NCBI GenBank assembly: GCA_008921705.1
Contig: VFFE01007510.1
Coordinates: forward strand, 1,233,947 to 1,297,946
DNA from: Burhinus oedicnemus
Taxonomy: Eukaryota; Chordata; Aves; Charadriiformes; Burhinidae
DNA: 64,000 nucleotides
Direction of reading: 5' to 3'
Shown here: positions 27,532 to 42,500 of the stretch, in pieces
Numbering within the stretch: the stretch's first letter is position 1
How the letters are laid out: each line of letters begins with the position of its first letter
Program-made: the position numbers and the translations under genes
Notes under the pieces: model-generated
What the model was told of the DNA's origin: nothing
The model's database searches: none
Seen by the model: the letters and a program-made list of their open reading frames with translations, nothing else

Positions 27532-30500
27532 CTGCAAGAGCAAACAGAAAGGAATTACTAATAAATTAATATCAAGTAAAGGAAATGCCTGAATAAACAT
27601 ATACATATAAGCACAGATACAAACACAAGCATTTGTATTAGTGCAAAATATAGGAATTTCTGCTGTTGCTCAATACAGAGAGATGAAGAGGATGAAAGCA
27701 GCCTTTTTGGGCATACCTCAAATAAAAAAAAAAACAAACAAGTAAATAGCTGAGGTGCTAAGGATCGTGAACACAAAACACAGTTTCAAGTGTTCTTTAG
27801 TATCCTTCACAGGCATATCTTCCCTCAACAGTGAGGAAACCTGAGGAAAAGACAGGAAGAGCAGTTGTATTTGGCAAAGGAGGGTATTTGTATTTGGAAG
27901 GGAGGGTATTTGGCAAAGTAATTAAAGAAACTAGCTTTCTCTCTGCAGTTCCAAATTGATGGACATCCACAAGTAATTGTCATCACTAGTTACCCAGCCA
28001 GCAACTAGATTGAAAATATAAGATCAGATGAACATGAATGCTGATTTACTCTTTGCAACTCACAATACGGATCATTGTAAGTCAAACTTCAATGCCTCTT
28101 CAATGGACAATGCATTACACAGCCCAAATGACCAATGCCTTAATACCACTTATCATCAATGTACAATCAAAAGAGGAAAAGGTTCATCTCTGATGAAATA
28201 CGTTTGTCTTGCTATCTATTTGAACATCAAGATCCCCATTCCCAAGCATGACAGAGACTCAAAACGTCACAGAAACATCAAAACCATCAAGAAGCCGGAC
28301 TCGCGCTCTGGTATGGCACCACCCTCACTCCACCAATCATCTGACAGTTAATGGTAAGGAGGAGATAAACGGACTCATGAAATGGAGATAAAAGCACTCC
28401 TGAAATACTTGTCCATCCCCAATAATACTGTGAAGAACTCTAAAGCAGTTATAACATCCGTGAGGCAAGCTGCAAAAACCCTGAAAAGAAGGTCTCTGTT
28501 CCAAGACTTTGTCAAAGACAGTTTGTTTCATTGCAGTACGAACCCTAAGGAGCTGCCATCAGTTCAGAAAAACAAATATGAAAACCAAGACAGTATAGGG
28601 CAGAAGGATTTGAGAATTCAGTCCCAGCTATCTTTCTTATTGAGGCAGTGCAATGTCTTGGATGAAATGTTGGAACAACATAACACCAAAAAACCCCAAG
28701 TTCCCATATATTCTCTTCAACATCAAGACAGGAGGTCACTGATGTGGGGCACTGGCAATGTGCTAGGCAAGCACAAATTAGCAGAAGCTAAAGATTTTTT
28801 TAAACATCTGGATCTCAAACAGGATGAGCAGGCCGCAGAGCTGGAATCTGTTTCCATACAGACTTCACGTTAAAAGATCAAGGCAGCCCTCTGCAAAGAT
28901 CCAGTCCTCGGATGAATTAACCCCCCACAAGACGTCTATACAACAAACCCAACTGATCCCAGGGTCTGCGCTTTACACCAAATTTCTTGCTCTCATATCT
29001 TTCCTGTTGCAAGATGTTCAACTTACTTACAGCAACTGTGAGTAAACCGAATTGCACTACATCCATGTACCAAATGCAATCAAATTAAATTTGATGCACT
29101 GATGCAGATTATTGATCTGGCAGAATTTTGCCAGAGGGAATAGATACAAATAAAAAACATATATCCTATCATCTCACTCTTTATTTCTGATGGGAAAAGC
29201 AGGTCATAGCTATACTGAATGGACAATAAATACATTAAGAATTCAATAACTTTCATCAGCAAATACCCTAAGTTGGAAAGCACACAGAGCCCTTAAAGAA
29301 ATCCTTCAAGCTATTCATTTATGTGAATTTTAAATTGAGGATTTTTTCCACTTTAATGGAATAACCCTTAGACAAAAAACAACTTTTCTGACTATTATAT
29401 TGTGGCATATAAAGTACAGTTCAGACAATGCTTTATTTCAATGAAAATGCAGAAAAGGGCTGATTACCAAGTTTTCTATAGGTATATCGGGGACAAAAGG
29501 AAGACTAGGGAAGATGTGGGCCCACTCAGGAAGGAAACGGGAGACCTGGTCACCGGGGACATGAAGAACGCTGAGGTACTCAACAACTTTTTTGCCTCAG
29601 TCTTCACTGGTAAAGGCTCTAACCACACTGCCCAAGTTGCAGAAGTTAAAGGCAGGGACTGGGAGAATGAGGTCCCGCCCCCTGTAGGAGAAGACCAGGT
29701 CCGAGACCAGCTGATGAACCTGAATGTGCACAAGCCCATGCGACCTGATGAGATTCATCCATGGGTCCTGAGAGAACTGGCGGATGTAATGCCAAGCCAC
29801 TATCCATCATATTTGAGAAGTTGCGACAGTCTGGTGAAGTTCCCACTGACTGGAAAAGGCGGAACATAACCCCCATTTTCAAAAAGGATAAAAAAGATGA
29901 CCTGGGGAACTAGGCCGGTCAGTCTCACCTCTGTGCCCGGCAAGATCACGGAGTAGATCCTCCTGGAAACTCTGCTAAGGCACGTGGAAAATAAGGAGGT
30001 GATCTGTGACAGCCAACACGGCTTCACTAAGGGCAAATTGTGCCTGACAAATTTGGTGGCCTTCTACGATGAGGCTACAGCATTGGTGAATAAGGGGAGA
30101 GCAACAGATGTCATCTACCTGGACTTGTGCAAGGCATTTGACGCTGTCCCACATGATATCCTGGTCTCCAAATTGGAGAGACATGGATTTGATGGATGAA
30201 CCACTCGGTGGATAAGGAATTGGCTGGATGGCCACACTCAAAGAGTTGCAGGTCGATGTCCAAGTGGCGTGCAGCAACAAGTACCGTTCCTCATGGGTTA
30301 GTACTGGGACTAGTACTATTTAACATCTTTGTTGGCAACATGGATGTAGGAACTGAGTGCACCCTCAGCAAGTGTGCCAACAACACCAAGCTGTGTGGAG
30401 CAGTTGACGTGCTGGAGGGAAGAGATGCCATCAAGAGGGACCTGGACAGGCTTGAGGGGTGGGCCCGTGCCAACCTCATGAAGTTCAATAAGGCCAAGTG

Positions 30501-33500
30501 CAAGGTCCTGCATGTGGGTCAAGGCAATCCCATGCACAATACAGGCTGGGCAGAGAATGGATCAAGAGCAGCCCTGAGGAGAGGGACTTGGGGGTGTTGG
30601 TAGATGAGAAGCTCAACATGAGCCAGCAATGTGCGCCCACAGCCCAGAAGGCCAACCGCATCCTGGGCTGCATCAAAAGAAGCATAGCCAGCAGGTCGAG
30701 GGAGGTGATTCTGCCCCTCTGCTCTGGTGAGACCCCACCTGGAGTATTGTGTCCAACTCTGGAGCCCTCAGCACAGGAAAGACACGGACCTGTTGGAGCA
30801 GGTCCAGAGGAGGGCTGCAGAAATGATCAGAGGGCTGGAACACCTCTCCTATAAGGACAGGCTGAGAGAGTTGGGGTTGTTCAGCCTGGAGAAGAGAAGG
30901 CTCCAGGGAGACCTCAGAGCAGCCTTCCAGTATCTGAAAGGGGCCTACAATAAAGCTGGAGAGGGACTTTTTACAAGGGCATGTAGTGATAGGACAAACT
31001 GGAAGTGGGTAGATTTAGATTAGACCTCAGGAAGAAATTTTTCACTCTGAGGGTGGTGAGGCACTGGAACAGGTTGCCCAGGGAAGCTGTGGATGCCCCA
31101 TCCCTGGAAGTGTTCAAGGTCAGGTCAGATGGGGCTTTGAGCAATCTGATCTAGGAAGAGGTGTCCTTGCCCATGGCAAGGGGTTTGGAACTAGATGATC
31201 TTTAAGGTCCCTTCCAACCTAAACCATTCTATGATTCTATGATTACAAAGAGAAATTCTCCACATAAACTGACAAAGAGAACCATCACTCTTGGATGTAC
31301 AAGTTCCCCACCAGAGGACATCAATCTGAACTTTAAAAACTCCAAACCAAAGCAACAGATGATACACGCTAGATGATCTTTAGAACACAATTGCATATCT
31401 CACATGGAGCAAGATGTGTGTTTACAATCTTAAGTGAATACATTGCTGTAAGCACATCATGAATAATTTTAAAATTGTGCACTAAAGCATATAACACCTA
31501 GGAAAAACAACTAGATGAGAAATGTATTTCAGCTTTAAAAACAATGCAACAGAGTTATTAAGAACAGACCAGTTCTGCTGAAATACTACAAGCTAACAGA
31601 AGTACTACCTAACTCTCTATTTAAGGCTTTCTTCAATAGCAGTTAATATTTCTAGACGGTCACAATTTGAAGTAAATGAGAGACATAATAAAAGACAAAC
31701 ATCACTAAATGGTTTAGTAGTGGTTTTGGCATTGTTAGGTGGTTGGACTCAATGATCTTAAAGGTCCCTTCCAACCTAGGCAATTCTATGATTCTATGAT
31801 TCTAAAGACTCAAAGCCAAAGGTTTGCCATAGCAGTAAGCACTCATGATAAATTTTCTTTGCACCTTCCATCCAGTGAGTAAAATTATCTGAAGAGGAGA
31901 AATGAATGCAATTTAGAGCAGTAACACAAGATATTAGAAGGGGGGAGCAGAAGTAAAAAAATAGATACTACATTTTGGTTTTACCCTGTACTTACAGGAA
32001 AGTAGAAGGGGTCTTATTCTAATAGAAAGGAAAAGAAAAAAAAAAGAAACTATCCTTGTAACAAAACTATCAAAACCTCAACCAAAACATTGACAATTAT
32101 ATTCTTACTCCAAGTACTACTGCAAACAAGAACTTGAGTTAAATTGATATAAAAATAAAATATATTCAGATTTTAATCTGTAGTTAACTGCAGTGGTCAC
32201 ATACTGATGTTACCAGTCACTGTGAACATCCTTTTGGCATCAGGCATTATGTATACCCTTTATCTAGTCTTATTAAAATGCATATCAGCTATGCTGATAT
32301 TTATTTATATTCAGAAATATGCAATAATGACATATGAAGTCAGAAATGTTTTCTGTTCACCCCACAGGCAGAGGAAATCCAGTATGGATATCTGTAAACT
32401 TACACTTCTCTTGTAAAATTTCAATATATACAACTAATTCCCCTCTATATATATATTCTAGTAATCTCTGCTTTTTTGACTCTTCACATACAGCTTCACC
32501 TCTCTGGCTTTTACTCTGTAGTATGATTTAACAATGCTTTGAACACCACTTTTTTTAATGGTTTTATATGTCTACCCAAGAATATGCATGCTTTGTTGTT
32601 ATTCACTACAGTCACCAGAGCTGACTGTTAATGCTAAAGCACATTGGCAGTGTTACTACACCCTGCTCACAGGACTTCACTGCTAACAATTCAGATGCTT
32701 TGATCCTGTGCATTCTCTTAAAAAAAAAAATTAAAAAAAAAGAAACAAAACTCAGAAATGCCAAAGCTAATTTTTCCTCTTAAACTTAGTAGGAATTACT
32801 AGTCTAAAGAGTGAAGAACAACCAGAAACACTGTTAAATCCCGATTATGATTTAATTTTAAATTAATTCAATCCAATATTAATTTCTGACTTCACTTGGG
32901 TATATTCTGCCTTTCTTTATGATCACAAGAAAAATCAATGTCTTAACCAGTTGGCAGCAGTTCAATTCTGTATGCTTTTAATTTTGACAGCATGGAAAAT
33001 AGCCATGCAATATTACAATGTTATTTAACGTTACACACGGTGATATCCATGGAAAGCAGGGTATACCTGAAAAAAACATGCAAATGCACGTACAAGCGGT
33101 CAACCTGGCCACATCAACTACTCCATCAGGTAACGGCGATTTCAGTTTCTAGCAGTTTTCTTAACATGCATACACACACAGGTGACGTGGCTGTGCTTAT
33201 ATTCAGATTAAATATATACACATGTGCTCAGAGAAGTATTTAACATCTGCATTTACTACCTCTTACAGAGAGTGACAGAAGTCTGGTCTTGTTTAGCTTC
33301 CCCGAGAAGGAAGAATGAGTGAGTCCAAAGCAGGTGAAGAACTACACAAGGTTGGGGATAAGGAAGGTATTCTCCTTGGGTAATGGTTCGGGAGAAGTCA
33401 GGAAAAAAACTCATGTGTTAATTAGTGAGAGAGAGAGTTTAGAAAAAATTCTCTGATTTAGCAACAGTTGCTTTATTTTAAGGACAGATTTTAGCTAAGT

Positions 33501-36500
33501 AAACTGTTAAGATACAGAAGAATATGCTATGAATATTTCTGGCAATTCTCATATTCTCAAAATGTCATTACTGCTAATCAGCATTGCACAACTACCAGGC
33601 ATCGGTTTCGCAAACAGCTTTGCTCCCAGTTTAGCAGTATAGTTCCACCTGCGGGTATTTGAAATGTTCCTGTGATGCAGATGATTGTGGATGCTGGTGA
33701 ATTATAAGTTGACACTTTTCATTCACTAACCAAGAAAGCTTGAGAACTAGTGCTATGCTGTGCTTGAGCATTCTGCACTTTGTAGCCCACTTACCTCACT
33801 GTTCCCATGTTGTTCAAATTTGGCCAAAGAATACTGCAACAGTATTCAAGTGGCTTGAAATGTTTTGGGTTCAGTCAATAAAAATTCAACACTTGTGTGT
33901 TTTTAGCAAGTACTCAATGTATGACTCCATGGAATAATTTCCTGAATATAATCCTTACTTTCTTCTGTGTGCAGGATGCTTTGTTTCTTCATGAGACATA
34001 TGAAGATATTAAATTTTCCGGCCAAATTTCTAACCTTCATTATAATATAAAACAGTGCTAAAGCTTTTCAGGAAGAAAAGTTCCCAGGTGGTTGTTTTTT
34101 TGCCTCCATGTGAACAAAACAATATTTTTCTAGACTCATTTTTTGAAATAGCATTCCTAAATTTCATCCAGAGTCATTGCTAAAGCAAACACATAGCATA
34201 AAAATTTTAGCTGGAAAAACTAACAAAGTTCTAAGCAGTTGGAATAAGGAATTTAAAATCACACATTTTTTATTTTAAAGAAGTATCCCATTAGCTTTCA
34301 ACAATTATGCCATCTATAACATTGCTACAAGACACAACATGCAGGGCAATTACATACATACTTCACGATATTTTTTTAATTAGAATGGAACACGTTTACT
34401 CATCTATTTCCCACAAATTCTTTATACCCTTTCCAAGGTGAGTTACCACAAAAATTTTTCATACCTAAACTTTAACAAAGTGGTATGTCACAAATCAGTC
34501 CAAAATAGTTACATCCAATATTAAGTCTGGTTTGGTTTGGGGTTTTTTTTTCCAACATTGTTTGAATTTATGACCTATACATGGTAACATGCAATTATGT
34601 TTTATACCTAAGATATATGGAAAAAACATACCTTAAAAAGATACTAGGATTTTAAAGCATTTTTATACTTCTCCAAAAGGAGGTATAATATTTTGCAGTG
34701 AACAAAGAACACAATACCTGTGTTTATTATTCATTCTGTTGCATATATAACTCAAAGAATAGCTTTGCCTCTCACAATCACAATTGCCACTCTGGCTTAC
34801 AAGCATGAGCTGAAATTTCCTTGTTTAATAATGTTCACAGAAGTTTTCAGCACAGCTGGATAGCTGGTCCACCTATACCACATTGTTATATTCTAAGTGA
34901 CAGCTAGCACTTGTCAAATAACTATACACCTACCTGTCTCTCTCTTTTTGCCAGTTCTGCAAGGGTTGTTTTAAGCACCTTCATCTCACTGGTAACTGCT
35001 TCTAACATATTTTTGTTTTTTTCTTTATCTTCAACAGCTTTACGCTCCTTTAAAAGAAATTCTGATTTGACAGAGGTAAGTTGTTTCTCAGCTTTTTCTT
35101 TCATTCTTTCCAATTTGCCTTGAGACTTATTGAGTTCTTCTATTGTTCTGTTCTGCTCCAAAGTTTTGACCTGCAGTAACATGAAGTAATGTTAAATTTG
35201 TCACATTTTTTCATCTAACATGAACAAATAATAAAGATAACCAGGAGTAATCATGAGTAAGCACTTTAATGTGGTTTCTTACAGGTTCTTGATGAAATCA
35301 CATGTATGTGTGAACTAAAAAGTTATTAACTTATCAACTCAATTAACAAAAAGATTTTTGTTTCAAAGATAATTCTCTACAGGTTTTGTGAAAAGAGGTA
35401 ACTGGACAGACAAAAACCCACAGCAAGAGTTTACTCTCTGCTAGCCCCTGGAAAAATAGTATGAAAAAGAGTTGCCAAATGTTTTGCTGGTAAAAATCCT
35501 TCAATTGGAACATGCACCTACTTATCTATTTCACTCCATCAGCCACAAGACACAAACTCACATAAAATCAATCTTCCTTTCTTCCAGCAGTGGCAAGCTA
35601 TCAATGACTGCAAACTACTTGTTTTCACCTGAGTTAAAGCAGGTAACTTAGTACTGCTGCAACGTAACAAAACACAGGAACAATCAAAACTTAGCATCTT
35701 GCCTGGTTTATGTGGAAAAAAACCTTTTTTCTCCCCCATGCTTATCAGAATAGATCTTCTGTGAGCAATGTATGAGAAAATATAAGATCACAGCCATATC
35801 AACAGGAAAGAAAGGGATGCATGTATTGTAATTTTCCGTCACTAGCCTGAAAATTTACATTTCACTTTACAAATGCTACTTAGTATATCAAGACAAATTG
35901 CAAAATACCCAAAACATTGTAATATTGTATTTGCTTTCATCACCTAGATGGGTTTGAGCAGTTCTCCATGAACACATTTATTGTGAATGAACTCCGACTG
36001 TATCCAACTGGAAAAGAAAAATGGATAGAAGCACAAATGTAACCTTTTAACTCACCTTAAGTTCATTGGTTTCAGACAGCTTGGCTTTGAGATCAGTATT
36101 TGTTTCCCTTGCCAGATCAAGCTGCTTCTGTAGCCTCTCCATCATCTTATGTAACTTTCTGACAGTGAGATTGGCCTCATCCCTCTCCACAGCTAAGGCG
36201 GTCCTTACTTTCTTCTCTTCTTCCAGCTGGGTTATTTTCTGCCGCAAAAGGTTCACATGCAGCTCTTTGCTTTCAAGTTTTTCTTTCTGAGTCTTCAACT
36301 AGTTTTCCAAACACAAGCATATTTGAAAAAATATATGTGAAAGAAAACAGTACTACACAGATTGTTTTGCAAATTTAATCCCCGTGTTGCTTATTTAACC
36401 TGAACTCCTATTCCTCTTTTGAAAACTCTGTAAAGCGGTATAAACATATATACACTAACTTGATACCTCCTATATTACCAATTCATTGTGCTTTTCTGTC

Positions 36501-39500
36501 TATATAGACTGCACCCTATATGAACACAAATACTTGTGCATCATTCATAACATCTGAGATTATCTGAAATATAAGACACTAGTCAAATGGAAGAGGTAAG
36601 AGAGATTCATTAAGGAGATAGTGGATTCAGTGGTGGTAGTTTAAGATATCTCTATCCTTAGTCAATTAATTAAGGCTAGTGTGGAAGAAGGAGAACCAAC
36701 ATACAGAAACAAGAAAGCTTTCATCCACTGCTCCAATACAAGGTGCAGCAGCTTAGTTTTGTAATTTTGGTGCTCAGGGAGCTACCTGTTCTCAGTTTAC
36801 CTGAGCTGAGCTGCCAGGCTTTACTCTGGAACACCTGAGAGGAGTATTAACATACATACTACATTCTCTGCTAGAGAGGCAGTTGCTTCCAGAAAAAAAT
36901 AAAGTATTGTTTTAAACCTTAGACCTAATTCTAAGCTGTAAACCATTCTGATAAGCCTAGAACCAGAAGATTTCACTCTGTCATAACAGGATGACAGAGG
37001 GTGTCTGGCCAAATTTGAACAGATTCGCTCCTAAAGGAGCACGGTTCTTGTTGGAAACGTTGAAATTATTGGTGAAGTACAGCTGATGCCCTACTAGTTT
37101 CTAGAGAAGTTTGTGTAAAATGTCCCCCTTCCCAGCAGATACTTTTAGATTTAAATATCGCCAGTAGTTGTTTACAGAAGTATATTATAAATGTGTATTA
37201 AAAAGTAGACATATATACACACATAAACATGCATAACTTTATACATTTATTTAAGAAGTTGTGAAAAGCACTATCATGTATTTAACTGACTGGTGGTTTT
37301 ACTTGTTTTAATATGCAGTCTGTTTGCACAATTTGCAAACGTTAACCATCTTCTTTTTTTGTAATGGACATCTTTGAAATTCCTTGTACATATATGAAGC
37401 TCCAATCCCCTGCCTCCAGCAAGCCACTGTAGAAATACAGCCATAACAATGTTTATCTTTGAAACAGACAATAAATGTATGTCTTTTTTTGCCTACCTTC
37501 CTTCTTAGGCTATATGCCATAGTCTTGTTTTCAATCACTGCATCACCTTCCAGTTTCACTAACTGCTCTACCCGGGCTAGAATCGCATCCACATTCATAT
37601 CAAATCCAACCTCTGCTGCTAGGCTATCCAGCTTCATCTTCTCATTAAGTTGCTCCAGAAATTTCAGATACTAAGATAAAATGTGGAAAAGTGGGTAAAA
37701 GAATAACAAAACTTCATTAAAAATACTGAAGTACAACTTAAAAGCAATTCACCCTACACCCACAACCAACTACACATAGTCAAATCCACTATCCACAAGA
37801 AATAATGTACTGAAGGGGTATGTTTATAATACACACTCCTGACACAATTGCAAATTCTCCATTTGTCCTTTTTTAGCCAACATTTATTTTGTTCATAAAT
37901 CCCTGGACCTACTGTATTTATCTTCTTAGCAAGACCAGATTGTTTTTTGCTCCTCTGCAGTAAGAAAAGCACTAGGTATTTGTGTCTGCTTCTGACTCCA
38001 GTTCCTGTCTGTGGCTCTGCTGCTTTACACAACTATGCATTGGCAGGGAGAAGTTAGAAAGGACAGCTACATCCCAGCTAATTGCAAGTGCTGTGATTGG
38101 CCACTGCTGTGAACTCTAAAACAGGTATAACTGGTACCAATGATGGCATGGGTGGGATCCAATGTAGTCTGAGGAGACGCAGGAACATTAACATGATCAA
38201 TATTTTGCCTTTCTTTGGAATAACAAGTTTAAGAGCTAACAGTTATTGGTTTACAAACTGCTTTAAAGATTATTTTAATTGCATCTCCATCTAGTTTACT
38301 GATGTGAACACATACAGATATCAAATATTATTTAATCTGTTTTTTCCTGGTTTTGTCATGCTCTGCTAGATCTTTAAAAATCACATTAGTTCCCTGGTCT
38401 CAATTAGCCTCTCTTGCAAAATCCAAAGCTCTCCTTCTCGCTAAGAATTATGTTTGCCTTTATTTTCTCTGACTTCTGTTGCAGGTCATAATCTTTGCAA
38501 AGAAACAACAAAGAAAAAAAAACAAAAACCAAAACAAAAAAAACCCCAACAAACCAGTTCCATAACTGTTGCTTGAGCCCAAGAGGATAAAACATAGCAA
38601 GAACCTCTTTTTGGTTCATGATGCTTCTGGTTCGAAAAGTTAAAAACAGCAGCAGAAAGCATTGAAGTTGTTCATTAACAGAAAAAAATCAACAAAATCT
38701 CTTTATTGCAGCAAAATCTAGACAGAAATTAAGAAACTAGGGCCACATTTTCACAGAGGAAGCAGAGTGGAAGGAACAGCTCCATTTTCTGGTTTGCTCC
38801 CAATGTGGTGGATGCTTCATTCATAAAAGTTATCATATCACAGACTAATGCAAAACAGACAGCACCAAATTGTTGAGTCTTTGCAAATTCAACTTTCTAA
38901 GCATTGATCTTGGCCTGGTAGCATGCTATAACTTTGTCTTTCTTAGCTGTATTGGATGGCTGGTTTAGCTTTCCAGGCGGTATATCATTTTTCAAATTCT
39001 TAGTATGCAGATGTGTTATAGGCTAACCGTGTGTTCATTCATACAATTAATAAAAAAATCCTGGTAGCCTTGATGGTCTAAGGATGTAAAAGAATCAAGA
39101 ACTGCAAGATCTTGAGAGACCGCAGACCAGATGATATATTAGAGAAAGATGGAGAAAACAGACAAAGCTTTGACATCAGAGAATCCTTGAAGAACTTCTG
39201 ATCTATTGACAGAGACTACTTTTTATCTGGGTTTTTTTTTTTCACATTAAACGGACTTCGAACTGAAAAACTTAGCTACTTTCTCCAACTAAAATTGTTG
39301 GTCAAAGAAAAGATGTTACTACTCCCTACATGATGCCTGACTTTGCTAATTTGCATTAATTGCAGTACTGTGAGTAATACTCCAGCTGATCAATGCAATG
39401 CAATTAGCTGTATCTCTGTCTTTAGTGACTTCTATGCAAAAGAAAATAATGCATGCAACTACTTTTTGTTTCTCAAGCTTCAAACCATCTTGCAACAGAT

Positions 39501-42500
39501 CTACAGAGAGTAATTCCTCTTCCAAGTGTTTCAGTTGATCCTGGAAAGTCTCAGAACATTTTTCAGCTTTCCTGCTCCTCTCCAGAGCTTCTTGGTACAA
39601 TCTGGTCTGATTTTCCAAAGCTTCAGTCAATTTAGCTATTTGGGTTTCAAGCTGAGATACCATCTAGGGAGCAAGCAAACCAAAAAAACATATGGGGTTA
39701 GGTGGGTGTGGAAATGTTAGAAATATAGGAAAGATGCATCCTCAAATTATTAAAAGAGGATAAAATATCTATCTTTAAAATACATGCATTTAAAAAGATA
39801 AAAAGAAGAAAATCTACTGTCACCACCAGGAGAAAATGGCAGAAGTGGTACATGAGACGTCCAAAAGTGAACAGCAGAAACTGTATTTAAGATGAGTCAA
39901 CTGACTAAAAGGGGCTAGTATCTATAAAAAATTAATCCAAATTTAGACACAAACTTTGCAAAGATGTTAGCAAACCAGCAACACCTGGCAGTCAGCTAAC
40001 ATTCTTTAAAATATACCAAAAAAATCACTATATTGAGGAGCTGAGTGGAAAAAAAAAGGTACGTGATTTAGAAAATACATGCAGCATGTAGTGAGAATGT
40101 AGATATGGAAAACTAAGTCTCAGAGGAATGCTTCCCAATTGTTAGCTGTTAAAGGGTGTTTAACTAAAAGATTTTGCTAAAAAAAAACCCAACAACATAA
40201 CAATAATTTCTGTAATCTGGCCAAAGCCCAAGGCTAAAAGGATAAAATCTCATAACAAGAAACTAGACTTACAATTCTGAAAACAATTCTAGCTCTACAC
40301 TGTTGAGTTTGCACCACCTACATATAACGTAATGGATTTTAATTTGTAAACTACTTATAAATTAAATGCTTGAAAGCATCTGATTACACTACTGCCTAAT
40401 ACTGACAGTTCTATCCAAAAAGTTGCTTGCTTCTCCTTTCACTCTCTCCTCTTCTTACTGTCATACAATTATTTAGTTACATAATTAATTATGTTGCATT
40501 TGTAACTTAGTGTTCAGACACTCATCTCCAAGCAGACCCTTCATTTTAAGCATGTGTTTGCCTCCTGTTAATAAAATGAACAATAAGCACACAAAACTGC
40601 CATCAATTTTAATGGCACAGGAAGGTTTCCAACTTAGACTGCAATTAAATACAAACAATAGTTTGCACCCAACTTGCCTAAAAAACACTGAGAAATTACT
40701 GCTGCTCGTACAGTGGTAGAAAACACTAAACAATAATAAAACTGCAAAAACCCACACATGCATTTTATGCTTTTCTGCATCACATATCACTCAGCAGGAG
40801 GAAAAAAAAAAAAAAAGGCGTTTTCAGTAACTTGGGCCCACAGCGATGCGCTGCTGCCTGAGAGCCCCGAGCCCCTTTATCAGGCTGCAGAGCGGCTCTG
40901 GGTGCAGCCCAGCCGCGTGGGGTTTCTACAGGCTTCAAAGGTCCATAAACATGAGAACGATCATACCACAGAAGGTGAGACCACAAAACCAACAAGCTAT
41001 CAGTTTATATTACAGAGTATCCTGGAGCAACCTTTATCCTTGGCTTAGGGACAATCAACAACTTAGGAGTTTCCTAAAATAGAGTTGCACCCTTTATTAC
41101 TCACCCATGCCTGTATCCAGAAACTTAGAAAGGCTGCATTTTTGGTCCTGCAATTCTGACCTCCACAATTTCCTGTGCCAATGACTTGTGCAGTTTAATC
41201 AGCCAGCCTGCAAAAAACCACTTGCTGCTTTTTGTTTTAATGTGGCTACAAGACAATTTCAAACTAAGACCTTTTATTTCTTGTGTTACAAGAATTTGCA
41301 AATATTTATTTCCAGAGGCAACTCCTACCTTGGGGACAGTAGAATTCATCCATGCTGCAACTACATAACCCTCAATAAAATCTTCCTGAATTTTATTTTT
41401 CTCTTGTGCTAGGCTTTTATTTTTTCTTGTGCTAAGAAGAGGGCATGTGCAAGCCCCAGGGCCAGCCCTACAGCACACCAGAACAGAGAGTGGGCTACAG
41501 CTATGCAGTCGGTAGGGCATCTCCCTCAACAGCCCAAATGTCACAGGGACAGGTACGTGGTGGACTTAAGTGCAAAAAAGCAGCATGCAGGATGAAGTTA
41601 CAAGGTCCTTCACATCATAGTGGAATTTTTTTTTTCCTCTTTTCCAACACAACAACTAAATACTCTTATCTTCTTAGTATTATCTTGGCAATCAGTAAAC
41701 TATACTGTTCTGGTTTGGTAAGGTCTTATCTTAAACTTGCACTGTTTTGTATCTACCCATATACACACACATACACGTGCACCTAGTACAAATTTTTTTT
41801 TAAGATCCCTAGCAGCTGAAAAGCATCAGAGTTGCCACATGTCTTATCATGGTACTTACAACTTGTATTTTGCTTTACTGCATTGCACTCACCATCCCAA
41901 CCTGAAAAGTCCTTGTCTGTTGAGTCTTTCCTTGCATGGAAGCCTCTAGACACTCTCATGGCCCTTCCCAGTACTTTTTGAAGGCCCTTTTTTTAAATGA
42001 AATTATCATAACTGTGTGTGCTACTCAGAATACAGCAGCCATGGATTTATGCAGTGGCATAATTATGGTTTTCATTTTCTTCCCAACTTTTTTCCTAATA
42101 ATTTCTCACATTCTAGTTGGTTGGGGTTTTCTTGGTCAGCCCTAAGTCTGGACATATATTACTCTGCTTTTATCAATGTTTAATTTAATTTCCCAAATTA
42201 CTTTCTACTCAATTCTTTTGTTTGGAAGGATAAAGTGGATAAATCCCTAAAACTAAATATGTATTTATGACATTGCCATAAAAATCATCAAGAAATGAGA
42301 ACAACAGGAGATTTTAATGGAAACAGCAGTAGAGCCAAATCAATTTTGGCATTTAAGAGTCTGTATATCAATATGCAATGACAAAAACTGATAAAACTAA
42401 GATAGTCTACAATGAGATCAGCTGTAGGTAGTCAAGAAAAACAGTTTTGGCCATATGAATTTAATTCACTGCAACAGAGCTGCAACAAAACTTGTCAAAC

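Larger units (their letters stand above)
27532..34933 (-). other. CCDC170: last intron of CCDC170
   Basis: 7.4 kb between the final two coding exons, bounded by CAG|GTAGGT and TTGCAG. It holds a plus-strand coding relic, a long dead CR1 and a short CR1 tail, all listed separately. From about 31810 to 34930 only AT-rich sequence with no recognised feature is seen. Confidence 0.9.

Noticed and set aside
39463..39663. ATG at the start of this exon as the CCDC170 start codon
   Set aside because: The aligned human methionine is internal and four upstream exons with matching phase are present.
41501..41521. tRNA A-box-like string GCAGTCGGTAGGGCAT
   Set aside because: No B box, no cloverleaf and no anticodon stem could be formed around it.
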